This document shows positions 10,697-18,009 of a DNA stretch of 18,009 bases, piece by piece (position 1 is the first letter of the stretch; every line of letters begins with the position of its first letter). Below the pieces are notes generated by a model. That model did no database searches. It saw only the letters and a list, made by a program, of their open reading frames with translations, and was not told the origin of the DNA. The position numbers and the translations under genes were made by a program. Source of the DNA: DASYCK01 sp036500205 (GTDB taxonomy: Bacteria > Myxococcota_A > Polyangia > Fen-1088); assembly GCA_036500205.1 (NCBI GenBank), contig DASYCK010000249.1:1-18009 (forward strand), given 5' to 3'.

Positions 10697-11884
10697 ATGA
10701 GGGGCTCTCGGTCCGCCGTTCGTGGGGCTTCCCTACACCCCACGTTGTTGTTGATCGTGCTCGGTGGCTGCTCGCTGAACAGGGCGGGGCTGATCAGCAC
10801 GGAGACGAGTCAAACGAGACCCGACGGTGACGTTCCAGACGACGCCGGCTCCGGCGACCTGATGCCCGGCTCGGGGGGCATCGTGGGGTCCGGCGGAATG
10901 GTTGGCCCCGACGCGGGCGTGTCGTCCGGGGGAAACGGGGGGACCGGGACGGGCGGCCAAGGAGAAGGGGGCGCGGTCGGTTCGAGCGGGGGCATGGTCG
11001 GCACCGCTACGGGAGGCGCCCCAGGGCTGGGCGGCGGCGCGGGCGCGGGGCTCCGCCCCGGGACCGGCGGACAGGTGAGAACGGGCGGACGCGGAGGCCG
11101 CGCGGAAGCCGTCGGCGGGCGCGGCGCCACGGGCGGCATGCCCGCCGCGGGCGGCACCCCCGGAGGCGGCAGCATCGGAGTGGGCGGCGACATGAGCCTG
11201 GGCGGCGCCCCAGGCATGGGCGGGCGAGGCGAGCTGGGCGGCGCGTCTGGGGCCGCCGGCGGCGCCGGGGGGGCGGGCGTCCTCGCCTGCGTCAGTTGTC
11301 TGGTCAACGGTGGCGTCAGCTGTGATCCCACGACCGGCTGCGTCTTCGACTGCGGCGCGGACTCCTCCTGCGCCGGCGACGTCGTGTGCCCGAAGGGAAT
11401 TCCCTGCTCGATCATGTGCGGCCCGGACAGCTGCAAGGGGAAGATCGACTGCTCGAAGTCGACGAATTGCGACATCACGTGCGCGATGATGAAATCCTGC
11501 GCCGGCCCCATTCAATGCGGCGGGGCGCAGTGCACCGTTCAGTGCATGGGGCAGCAGAGCTGCGCCGCCACGGTCGAAGGCGGGGGCAGCGTCGAACAGC
11601 TCACCTGCGCCGGGGCGAACAGCTGCCTCAACGGGGTCGACTGCCATGGGGATCACTGCACGGCCACCTGCTCGGGGCAGGGGTCGTGCAGGGCTGGCGT
11701 GAACAGCGACGCCGCGACGGGAACCATCAGCTGCACCGGTCCCAACTCGTGCCCCGCGGGAATTCAGTGTTCGGGGAACTCGTGCACCATGATGTGCACG
11801 GGCCAGGGCAGCTGCTCCGGGGGCGTCTGTTGCAACGCCGCGAGCTGCCACTCGACCCCCGCTAATCTCCCTTCGGGCTGCTGA
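10697..11884 (+). CDS. Lipoprotein with Gly-rich linker and 34-cysteine repeat domain
   Basis: This protein of 395 residues has a lipoprotein signal peptide with lipobox LGGC (Cys25 from the ATG at 10697; a GTG one codon earlier is possible). Residues about 50-195 are a Gly-dominated low-complexity linker. The last 200 residues hold 34 cysteines. At least six units have the pattern C-x(4,5)-C-x3-C-x(4,5)-C, for example CGGAQCTVQC and CSGNSCTMMC, often followed by a C-x-G-x-N-S-C type unit. The regular spacing suggests a disulphide-stabilised solenoid or beta-helix on the cell surface. I do not recognise a named family; similar Gly-linker and Cys-rich surface proteins are common in myxobacteria. 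The ribosome binding site is weak. It is convergent with the five-gene operon downstream. Confidence 0.82.
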   Translation: MRGSRSAVRGASLHPTLLLIVLGGCSLNRAGLISTETSQTRPDGDVPDDAGSGDLMPGSGGIVGSGGMVGPDAGVSSGGNGGTGTGGQGEGGAVGSSGGMVGTATGGAPGLGGGAGAGLRPGTGGQVRTGGRGGRAEAVGGRGATGGMPAAGGTPGGGSIGVGGDMSLGGAPGMGGRGELGGASGAAGGAGGAGVLACVSCLVNGGVSCDPTTGCVFDCGADSSCAGDVVCPKGIPCSIMCGPDSCKGKIDCSKSTNCDITCAMMKSCAGPIQCGGAQCTVQCMGQQSCAATVEGGGSVEQLTCAGANSCLNGVDCHGDHCTATCSGQGSCRAGVNSDAATGTISCTGPNSCPAGIQCSGNSCTMMCTGQGSCSGGVCCNAASCHSTPANLPSGC

Positions 11885-11885
11885 C

Positions 11886-11910
11886 GCCGCCCAGCTTCGC
11901 TAGAAGCGGC
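11886..11910. terminator. Hairpin between convergent genes
   Basis: GCTTC (11894-11898) and GAAGC (11903-11907) form a perfect stem around a four-base loop, extendable with GCC/GGC (11886-11888 and 11908-11910) across a bulge. It fills the 28-base gap between the Cys-rich lipoprotein gene and the last gene of the minus-strand operon. There is no T-run on either side, so a shared terminator is only possible. Confidence 0.3.
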
Positions 11911-11912
11911 CC

Positions 11913-12764
11913 CTAGAAGAACGCCAGATCGTCGATCCAGATGTCGAACACCGGCGAGGCAGGTGGAATGCCGAACTCGAGGGTCATCAGCGCCGTGGTG
12001 TCGAGGGCGGGGCGCGGCAGACCAAACGACCGCTGCTGCAGCTGCCCGAAGTCGATGCTGTAGCGCTGCCACACGTTCGTCAGCGTGAACGACGCGCCAA
12101 ACGAGTCGTAGCAGGCGTTCGGCCCCGAGGTGGGATCCACGGTGCACGTGCCCCCCTCCGGCCGAGACCATTGGTCGCCGACGCCGATGCGGAGCGTGCT
12201 GATGGACGTGTCGCCGATCTTCCCCCAGAACGTGAATCCACTGAAGCGCGTGCCGTCGTAGGCGAGCGCGCCGCTGGCGCCCGCGTCGTTGATCCCGTCG
12301 CGCAGATCGAAGCCGAAGCCGGCGCCCCAGTCGGTGAAGCCGCTTCCGGTCACGCGCATCGCGTGGGTGCTGACCCCGCACCGCCCGCCGGGAATGACCT
12401 CCATCGTGGGCTCGGTCCCTTGCGGGGGATTCAAGGTCCCCTCGGTCGTGTCGTGGTACGTGTACCAGTAGCCGTTGCGGCCGTCGCGCCCGAGGATCAT
12501 GGCGTTGCCGTCTTCCATGTCATCGAGGTAGTCGAGCGTGCCCGGCTCCGGATCGCCGCACCCCACCGCGGGCGATGCCGCCACGACCTGACCGCCAGCG
12601 CCGCCACCGCCGCCGGCACCGCCAGCCCCAGCGGAAGCGGCCGCGTCGCCGCAGCTCGTCTCCGACGTACAACCCATCATCATCATTGCGGCAACGGCGA
12701 ATGCCAGCGTGCACGCCGACAGCGCGGGCGCGAACGAGGTCCAGCGAGAATCACGATGCGACAT
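11913..12764 (-). CDS. Lipoprotein with carbohydrate-binding-like (galactose-binding-fold) domain
   Basis: This 283-residue protein has a lipoprotein signal peptide with lipobox M-M-G-C32, a short Gly/Ala linker (about 43-58), and a beta-sandwich-like domain from about residue 70 to the end. The domain opens with an acidic DDMEDGN stretch, contains CGVSTHAMRV and the WGAGFGFDL and FWGKIG strands, and closes with IWIDDLAFF. This layout is that of CBM-like or CIA30-like jelly rolls, in which the closing Asp-Asp strand is near the ligand or calcium site. A reaction is not expected; binding of a glycan or other polymer is likely. The ATG has AAGG six to seven bases upstream. It is the last gene of the sigma-FecR operon, 39 bases after the DUF1552 gene. 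Confidence 0.83.
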   Translation of the reverse strand: MSHRDSRWTSFAPALSACTLAFAVAAMMMMGCTSETSCGDAAASAGAGGAGGGGGAGGQVVAASPAVGCGDPEPGTLDYLDDMEDGNAMILGRDGRNGYWYTYHDTTEGTLNPPQGTEPTMEVIPGGRCGVSTHAMRVTGSGFTDWGAGFGFDLRDGINDAGASGALAYDGTRFSGFTFWGKIGDTSISTLRIGVGDQWSRPEGGTCTVDPTSGPNACYDSFGASFTLTNVWQRYSIDFGQLQQRSFGLPRPALDTTALMTLEFGIPPASPVFDIWIDDLAFF

Positions 12765-12803
12765 GGTTCACCTTCGATTTGACGTTCATTCGTTGAAAAG
12801 AGG

Positions 12804-14156
12804 TCACAGCAGTCCCGCCAGCGGGCCCGTGCACCATTCGTCCTTGCCGAACTTGGTGATGGACACGTCCATCGCTTGCGACATCGACACCAGCAGGTTG
12901 TTGTGGGGAAGATCGCCGGTGTACGAGAGGAACCGCCCGGTGCGCAGCGCGCCCCCCGCCTGGCCGGCCAGCACGTACGGCGCCAGCTGCCGGCTGTGGG
13001 TGTTCCCCTTGCCGAGCTCGTTGCACCAGAACACCAGCGACGCGTCCAGCAACCGGGTGCCGTCCGTCTCCTGCGCCGTCGCCAGCTTGCCGAGCAGATA
13101 GCCGAACTGCGACGCGTACCAGGTGTTGATGCGGGTCAGCTTGTCCTGCGAGGCGGTATCGTCGTCGGGCGTGTGCGACAGATCGTGGTGTGCCGCGGTG
13201 ATTCCTGGCGACAGCCAGGTGAAGCGCACCAGCGACACCGAGCGCGACCACTGCAGCGACGCCACGCGCGTCAGATCGCAGGCCAGCGCGACGGCCAGGA
13301 TGTCCATCTGCAGCTTGCCGATCGCGGGAAAGCTGTCGTTGTCGGTCAGGTTCGGCGGCAACGCGGGCGCGCCCGGATCGACGCACGACAGCCCCGGCAT
13401 CGCCTGCGCGTCGAGGCGGGTCTCGATGTCCCGCAAAGCCGTGGCGTGCTGATCGAGGCGGGCGCGATCGCCGCTGCCCAGCCGGGTGGACACCGACTGC
13501 ACCTGCCCCAGCACGGCGTCGAGGACACTCTTCCTGCGCGCGCGCAGCGCCGCGAGCTTGTCGGGGCTGGCCCCCTGCATGGCGAACAGACGTTGATAAG
13601 CGAGCGCCGGGTTCTCCTCGGGGATGAGCGGCTGGTTCGGACCGCCGTAGACCATGCGCCCCCAGTCGTCCGCGCTCCCCACCTCGACGCCCAGCTCGAG
13701 CGACGGCAGGCTGGTGCCCCGGCCGATGGTGGCGGCGATCTGCTGATCGATCGAGATGCCGTTGGCCCATCCGGCGCTCCCCGCGTTCGCGCCCCCCTGG
13801 AACGGCCCCGGGTTGAGGCTTTGCCCCGTCAACATCCCGCCGATGCCGTTCTGGTGCCCGTCCCCCCCGCCCCCCTGCTGGTACAGCCCCGCCACCACCA
13901 CCAGATCGCTCCGGTACGGCTCGAGCGGCGACAGGATGGGCGACAGCGTGAAGCTCGTCTCCGTGCCGGTGGGGACCCAGTTCGGATAGATCGTCCCGTT
14001 CGGGGTGAACATCGTCACGAAACGCTTGGGAATGGCGCCCGCGGCGCGCGCGCGCCGCGGATGCATCGCCTCGAGCAGCGGCAGCGCCAGGCCGACTCCC
14101 CCGGCCCGCAAGATCGTCCGTCGTGACAGCGGCCTCCGGTCGAGAAAGAAGCTCAT
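12804..14156 (-). CDS. DUF1552 (HXXSHH family) protein with Tat signal
   Basis: This 450-residue protein starts with a twin-arginine signal (SRRTIL, R12-R13, then a hydrophobic stretch to about residue 30), so it should be exported folded. RFVTMFTPNGT, LSPLEPYRSDL, a Gly/His-rich segment (GDGHQNGIGG) and the closing region with FLSYTGDLPHNNLL match DUF1552 proteins of planctomycetes and myxobacteria. The family motif HxxSHH appears as H324-D-L-S-H328 followed by Thr329 rather than His. Biochemical function of the family is not established; a metal-dependent hydrolase is a common guess. The ATG at 14156 overlaps the TGA of the DUF1592 gene (ATGA), with GGGAG seven bases upstream. The partner DUF1592 protein is its usual neighbour. 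Confidence 0.95.
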   Translation of the reverse strand: MSFFLDRRPLSRRTILRAGGVGLALPLLEAMHPRRARAAGAIPKRFVTMFTPNGTIYPNWVPTGTETSFTLSPILSPLEPYRSDLVVVAGLYQQGGGGDGHQNGIGGMLTGQSLNPGPFQGGANAGSAGWANGISIDQQIAATIGRGTSLPSLELGVEVGSADDWGRMVYGGPNQPLIPEENPALAYQRLFAMQGASPDKLAALRARRKSVLDAVLGQVQSVSTRLGSGDRARLDQHATALRDIETRLDAQAMPGLSCVDPGAPALPPNLTDNDSFPAIGKLQMDILAVALACDLTRVASLQWSRSVSLVRFTWLSPGITAAHHDLSHTPDDDTASQDKLTRINTWYASQFGYLLGKLATAQETDGTRLLDASLVFWCNELGKGNTHSRQLAPYVLAGQAGGALRTGRFLSYTGDLPHNNLLVSMSQAMDVSITKFGKDEWCTGPLAGLL

Positions 14157-15817
14157 GGCAGATCTCCCGCGCGTCGATAACGAAAGGCTTCGGTCTGGGT
14201 GAGGGCGATCAACAGCTCGCGTACGTTCCCCTGCGAGGCGACGAACGACGTCGCCAGATCGTGCAGCGAGCAGGCATCGGCGTCGGTCTCGCCGCGGCCG
14301 TAGCCGAAGCGGAACCACTGCGTGGCGTAGCAGAGCTGGACGTCGGTGCTCTGCGCCAGCTTGGCGCCCAGCGCGACCGCGCCGTCGAAGTCACCGTCGA
14401 CGTCGGTGCCGGTCAGGCTGCCGCTGCCGTCGACCGGCTGCCCGCCTTCCATGTCGCGCCAGCGGCCCATGCCATCGTAGTGCTCGAAGCCGAAGCCGAT
14501 GGGATCGAGCAGCAGGTGGCAGCCGCTGCACTGGGCGCTGCTGGTGTGCTCGTCGAAGCGCTGGCGCGTGGTGAGGCGCGGGTCGAGGTCGGGGGGGCGA
14601 ATGATGACGTTCTGGGGCGGGGGCGGCGGCGTGGTGCACAGCATCCGCTCGCGCACGAAGCGCCCGCGGTGAACGGGATCGCTCTGGTTCGCCTTGCCGT
14701 AGACCGACAGGAACGCCCCCTGGGTGAGAAAGCCGGCGCGCTGGGCCTGCGCTGGCGCGAGCAGGCCGAAGCCTCCCCCGGCCGGGGGCGCCGCCCCGTA
14801 GAACGTCGCCAACGTCGCGTCGCCAAAGGTGTAGGGCGCCGTCAGCAGGGCCTTCAACGTCCCCTCGCGGTTCCACACCACCTCGTCGACGAAGCGGTTC
14901 GTCTCCTGCGCGAACAGGTCACCGAGCGCTGGCGTGTACAGCGGATAGACGATGGGGTCCTTGTCGATCCCGTCGAGCTTGTCGAGGCCGATCCACTGGG
15001 CATGAAACGTCGTGACGATGTCGTGGGCGCGCGCGTCGCCGAGCATGCGGCGCGCCTCGCGCTCGAGATCGCTCGGCGTCACCAGGCGGCCGCCCGCGGC
15101 GGCATCGAGCAACGCCCCGTCCGGCATCGAGCCCCACATCAGGTACGACAGCCGCGTGGCCAGCTCGTAGGGGGACAGCACCACCGCGCCGGCGAGATCG
15201 GTCGCGGCGCCGGCGCCGAACTCGAGCCGATAGAGGAACTGCGGGCTGGCCAGCAGCACGGCGGTCACGCGCGAGATGCCTTCCCCGAAGCCGACGGCCG
15301 CGTTTCCGTCGCTGAAGACCGAGAGCAGCGCCGCCTGTTCGCTGCCGTCGAGGGGGCGGCGCCAGGCCCGCTGGCCAAAGTCCGCCACGAACTGCGCCGC
15401 GCAGGCGCTGTCCTGCGCCGCCATCGCGCAGGGCACGTACTGCGACAGGTTCGCCGCAACGACGTCCCCCGCCCGCTCGGCCAGATCCTCGTAGGCGTCG
15501 ACCAGCAGATCGCTCGTGCTGATCACGTCGGCGTTGTTGTCGAAGCCGAGCGCGCGCTCGCCCGGCGGCAAGCTCGAGGCATCGAGCACGCCGGGACCGA
15601 ACAGATCATCCACGGTCCGCGCGTACTCGACGCGGGTCAAGCGCCGCAAGGGGGAAGGACCGGGATCATGCGTGGCGCACAAGGGCCCCACCGAAGGGGC
15701 CGGCTGCACGTCGGGCGCTTTCCCACCCGCCGAGCACCCCGCCACGAACACCAGCCCCACGCTCCACCGCGTCCACGGTCGAGCGCGGTCACTACTTCCA
15801 CGAGATGTCGTCCACAT
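14153..15817 (-). CDS. DUF1592-type lipoprotein (DUF1587/1595/1592/1588/1585) with CxxCH haem motif
   Basis: This 554-residue protein has a signal peptide with lipobox V-A-G-C28. The planctomycete-type domains then follow in the usual order: DUF1587 (about 57-120, LRRLTRVEY), DUF1595 (about 148-205, RAWRRPL), DUF1592 (about 215-345, SPQFLYRLE and LATRLSYLMWGSMPD), DUF1588 (about 365-465) and DUF1585 (about 480-550). DUF1588 carries C430-S-G-C433-H434, a c-type haem attachment site, followed by DPIGFGFEHYD. The extra N-terminal cytochrome domain seen in longer planctomycete proteins is absent. A redox role in the envelope is likely; substrate unknown. The start at 15817 is set by GAGGAG six bases upstream and overlaps the FecR gene by 26 bases. 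The DUF1552 gene is coupled downstream. Confidence 0.95.
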   Translation of the reverse strand: MWTTSRGSSDRARPWTRWSVGLVFVAGCSAGGKAPDVQPAPSVGPLCATHDPGPSPLRRLTRVEYARTVDDLFGPGVLDASSLPPGERALGFDNNADVISTSDLLVDAYEDLAERAGDVVAANLSQYVPCAMAAQDSACAAQFVADFGQRAWRRPLDGSEQAALLSVFSDGNAAVGFGEGISRVTAVLLASPQFLYRLEFGAGAATDLAGAVVLSPYELATRLSYLMWGSMPDGALLDAAAGGRLVTPSDLEREARRMLGDARAHDIVTTFHAQWIGLDKLDGIDKDPIVYPLYTPALGDLFAQETNRFVDEVVWNREGTLKALLTAPYTFGDATLATFYGAAPPAGGGFGLLAPAQAQRAGFLTQGAFLSVYGKANQSDPVHRGRFVRERMLCTTPPPPPQNVIIRPPDLDPRLTTRQRFDEHTSSAQCSGCHLLLDPIGFGFEHYDGMGRWRDMEGGQPVDGSGSLTGTDVDGDFDGAVALGAKLAQSTDVQLCYATQWFRFGYGRGETDADACSLHDLATSFVASQGNVRELLIALTQTEAFRYRRAGDLP

Positions 15818-17342
15818 AGATGGCTCCTCTCCACGCGCGTCGCGCACCGGTCGAGTGAATCGCCAGCGAAAGTCGGTCCGTCTCGACGACGGACGACGAG
15901 CCCCCGTTCGGAAAGGGGAGCGGGTTCGACGAGCCCGGGACGCCCGTCGGATTGTTGATGCCGAAGCGATGCGAGACCGTCCACCACCGCCCCGGACCGA
16001 GCTCCGGCACCGCCGGGCTCGAGACCCAGCCCCCTCGCTCGACCGCCGCCAGCTCCGCCGAGAAGCGCGCGTCGGCCGGCCCCTCGACGAAGAAGTGCAT
16101 CGTCACCGTCTTCCCCGTCAGATCCGTCGCATGCTCGAGCCGCACCAGCACTTGCCCGGTCTCGTCGGCGAATCGCCCGAAGAAGTTCCGCCGGCCACCG
16201 TCGTCGAAGGCGGCGTCGACGCGCACTGACGACTCCCCACACCACGAATGCGTGCGGTCGATCCGCGGACGCGAGAACGCCAGCGTGTAGACCCGTGGCA
16301 CGGAGATGCCGTTGGCCGCGTCCTCGAACGAATACTGGGCCGGCACGGTGACGCAGAACAGCCCGCCGCCCCCGATCGTCAGGCTTTGCGGAACTGGCGC
16401 CACCGCGGGAGACGTCTCCGGCGCCGGCGCGATCCGCGGCCCCTCGCCGCGCGCGCGCGACGACCAGCCCGCGCCGTCGAGCGACGGAACCGGCGGCTCG
16501 AACAGCTCGGGCAGCTCGATTCTGGTGCGCCCACCTCCACGTTGTCCGCCATCACCTGGAGACGAGAGGGCGACGGCGGAACGCGACCACGATCCGTCGA
16601 CGATGATCCGCGACGGTGCTGGTGGCGCATGGGGAGCCGCGGTCGTCATCGTGACCGGCGCCCCGGCGACCGCGCCTGAGGGGGCGTCACCGCTCGGCGA
16701 CAACGTCACACGATGATCGGCGGCGGTGGCCACCAGGCGCTCGCCCGCGTGGAGCTCGACGGCCCCACCGACGGAGGTCCCGGCGATCCGCACCGCGCCC
16801 ACCCACAGATCGACGACCAGCTTCTCCTCCCGAGGCGACCAGCCCACCGTGAACTCGGTTCCGGTGACCTCCACGACGAAGGGTCCGGCGACGACCGACC
16901 AGCGCGCGCCCCGCCGGTGAACCACGGAGAAGCGCGCCTGCCCGCGCTCCAGCGCCAGCACGGCGCCGCGCCCCGTCCGCTCGACGACTCCCAGCTTGGC
17001 CCCCGGCTGCAAGGTCACCTCGGTCCCCTCCGAGAACCGCACGCGCGTCGTCTCACCGGAGCCGGACGGACGCGCCTCGACCTGATCACCGACGACACCC
17101 GCCTCGCCCGCGACGACGTAGGACACGGGCGCGCGCTCGTCGATCAGCAGCGCGGTCACGGCGCCGACGACAGCCGTCGCCGCCAGCACACCGCACGTCG
17201 CGAGCAGACGACTGCGCCAGAGCCGTCGCGCCACCAGCGTCGCGAAGTCCGGCACCGGGGCTGGACCGGGGAGGACCTCGCCCTCCAGCAACAGCGCCGC
17301 CCCCCGCTCCATGCGGCGCTGCCTCTGCGAGCCGCCGCTCAC
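15792..17342 (-). CDS. FecR-like single-pass regulator fused to a carbohydrate-binding-like ectodomain
   Basis: This 516-residue protein has a short cytoplasmic part (1-45, with DFATLVARRLWR), one transmembrane helix (about 46-67), a FecR domain (about 97-190, with RFSEGTEVTLQPGAKL and VVEVTGTEFTV), a Pro/Ser/Gly-rich linker (about 210-325) and a C-terminal beta-sandwich-like domain (326-516). That domain opens with YSFEDAANG and ends with IYVDDISWK. FecR proteins sit in the inner membrane and control a partner ECF sigma factor; the ectodomain is the likely sensor. The start is GTG at 17342, overlapping the sigma TGA by four bases, with GGAGGAG upstream. An inner ATG at 17312 is the alternative. 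The frame stays open 549 bases further upstream, but there it is only a shadow of the sigma gene. Confidence 0.85.
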   Translation of the reverse strand: MSGGSQRQRRMERGAALLLEGEVLPGPAPVPDFATLVARRLWRSRLLATCGVLAATAVVGAVTALLIDERAPVSYVVAGEAGVVGDQVEARPSGSGETTRVRFSEGTEVTLQPGAKLGVVERTGRGAVLALERGQARFSVVHRRGARWSVVAGPFVVEVTGTEFTVGWSPREEKLVVDLWVGAVRIAGTSVGGAVELHAGERLVATAADHRVTLSPSGDAPSGAVAGAPVTMTTAAPHAPPAPSRIIVDGSWSRSAVALSSPGDGGQRGGGRTRIELPELFEPPVPSLDGAGWSSRARGEGPRIAPAPETSPAVAPVPQSLTIGGGGLFCVTVPAQYSFEDAANGISVPRVYTLAFSRPRIDRTHSWCGESSVRVDAAFDDGGRRNFFGRFADETGQVLVRLEHATDLTGKTVTMHFFVEGPADARFSAELAAVERGGWVSSPAVPELGPGRWWTVSHRFGINNPTGVPGSSNPLPFPNGGSSSVVETDRLSLAIHSTGARRAWRGAIYVDDISWK

Positions 17343-18001
17343 GGGCGCTCCTCCACTTCGAGCAGCGCCTGCCCGCCGCGGTTCTTCACCGTGGAGGAAC
17401 GGTCGAGGTACACGGCGAGCGCGCTGTCCCGTTCGATGATCCGGTTGAGACGGGCCACGGCGCGCGCCAGGCGACGCTTGGCCGTCCCGAACGACAGCGC
17501 GTGCGCCTGCGCCACCTCCTCGATCTCCATCTTCTCGAGATAGCGAGCGACGTAGAGCGAGCGATCGAGGGCGCTGGCCCGATCGAGGACGGCGTAGAGA
17601 CGGCGCATCGCCTCGCGCGCCTCGAGATCTGCCGCGGGAACGGATACGTCGGGCAGCGCGCCCGCGCCGGTCAGTCCGACCCAGCGACGAACCCGCATCC
17701 GGCGCGCCTCGTTGCGCGCGACGCCCAGACAGATCCCCGCCAGGAAACCTCTCAACCCGTCGGGGCTGCGCAGCTCGCCGATGCGCCGGAAGAAGCGCAC
17801 GAAGACCTCCTGGCTCAGATCGAGCGGCTCGGCGCCCGGGCCGAAAAATCGCGCGCAGAGCCGCCTCACCATGGGGCTGAACTCGGACCACGCCAGCGCG
17901 TAGGCGCGTTCGTCGCGCGCCTGCAGCGCGCGGATCAGGGCCCCTTCGTCGATGCCCGAACGCCGCGTTTTCTCGGGAACGTTGAGCTTCGATTCAGGCA
18001 T
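17339..18001 (-). CDS. ECF-type RNA polymerase sigma-70 family factor
   Basis: This 220-residue sigma factor has region 2 at about residues 32-105, including DLSQEVFVRFF (61-71, the core-binding and -10 recognition surface), a variable linker (106-129), and region 4 at about 130-186 with the helix-turn-helix EIEEVAQAHALSFGTAKRRL, which reads the -35 element. Regions 1.2 and 3 are absent, as in ECF factors. A tail of about 34 residues follows region 4. The ATG lies eight bases from the window edge, so its promoter and ribosome binding site cannot be judged and an upstream start is possible. The TGA overlaps the GTG of the FecR gene, which makes FecR its probable regulator. Self-activation of the operon is expected by analogy with fecI-fecR but is not visible. 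Confidence 0.92.
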   Translation of the reverse strand: MPESKLNVPEKTRRSGIDEGALIRALQARDERAYALAWSEFSPMVRRLCARFFGPGAEPLDLSQEVFVRFFRRIGELRSPDGLRGFLAGICLGVARNEARRMRVRRWVGLTGAGALPDVSVPAADLEAREAMRRLYAVLDRASALDRSLYVARYLEKMEIEEVAQAHALSFGTAKRRLARAVARLNRIIERDSALAVYLDRSSTVKNRGGQALLEVEERP

Positions 18002-18009
18002 GCCGGCGA

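Noticed and set aside
14123..15958. Plus-strand open frame opposite the DUF1592 gene
   Set aside because: It has no motif and lies antisense to a well-defined multi-domain gene.
17343..17891. Upstream extension of the FecR reading frame
   Set aside because: The frame is open but reads as Arg-rich low-quality protein antiparallel in meaning to the sigma gene in the next frame; the GTG with GGAGGAG at the sigma stop is the better start.

Overview
The window looks like chromosomal DNA of a high-GC deltaproteobacterial lineage, most likely Myxococcota (Polyangia or a relative). Evidence for this is a C-terminus resembling the MYXO-CTERM sorting signal, a DUF4215-like cysteine-rich repeat, Gly/Ser-rich linkers in secreted proteins, and the DUF1592/DUF1552 pair known mainly from planctomycetes and myxobacteria. 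I see no phage, IS element, CRISPR array, tRNA or rRNA. Nine of the twelve genes are on the minus strand.

Layout. 1-1193 (minus): a SLOG/TIGR00725-type Rossmann protein translationally coupled to a rhomboid protease that runs off the left edge. 1327-2670 (minus): a signal-peptide outer-membrane porin-like barrel. 2671-3341: a 671-base non-coding stretch, locally much less GC-rich. 3342-4521 (plus): a DUF1223 thioredoxin-like exported protein and a small zinc-ribbon protein. 4476-6667 (minus): a small lipoprotein coupled to a large zinc metalloprotease with a PA domain, a Cys-rich repeat and a MYXO-CTERM-like anchor. 6834-10490 (minus): dnaE, the replicative DNA polymerase III alpha subunit, with two DnaA-box-like sites upstream. 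10697-11884 (plus): a Gly-rich lipoprotein with a 34-cysteine repeat domain.

11913-18001 (minus) is the most interesting part: a five-gene block with 4-base or 26-base overlaps and one 38-39-base gap. Its order is ECF-type sigma factor, single-pass FecR-like protein fused to a carbohydrate-binding-like beta-sandwich, DUF1587/1595/1592/1588/1585 lipoprotein with a CxxCH haem motif, Tat-exported DUF1552 protein, and a lipoprotein whose ectodomain resembles the beta-sandwich of the FecR protein. The inferred picture is a self-regulated surface system: the FecR ectodomain senses an extracellular ligand, the sigma factor switches the operon on, and the envelope proteins act on or bind that ligand. 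The substrate is unknown.

Start codons were chosen from visible ribosome binding sites, signal peptides and coupling overlaps. All family names come from reading motifs, not from a database search.
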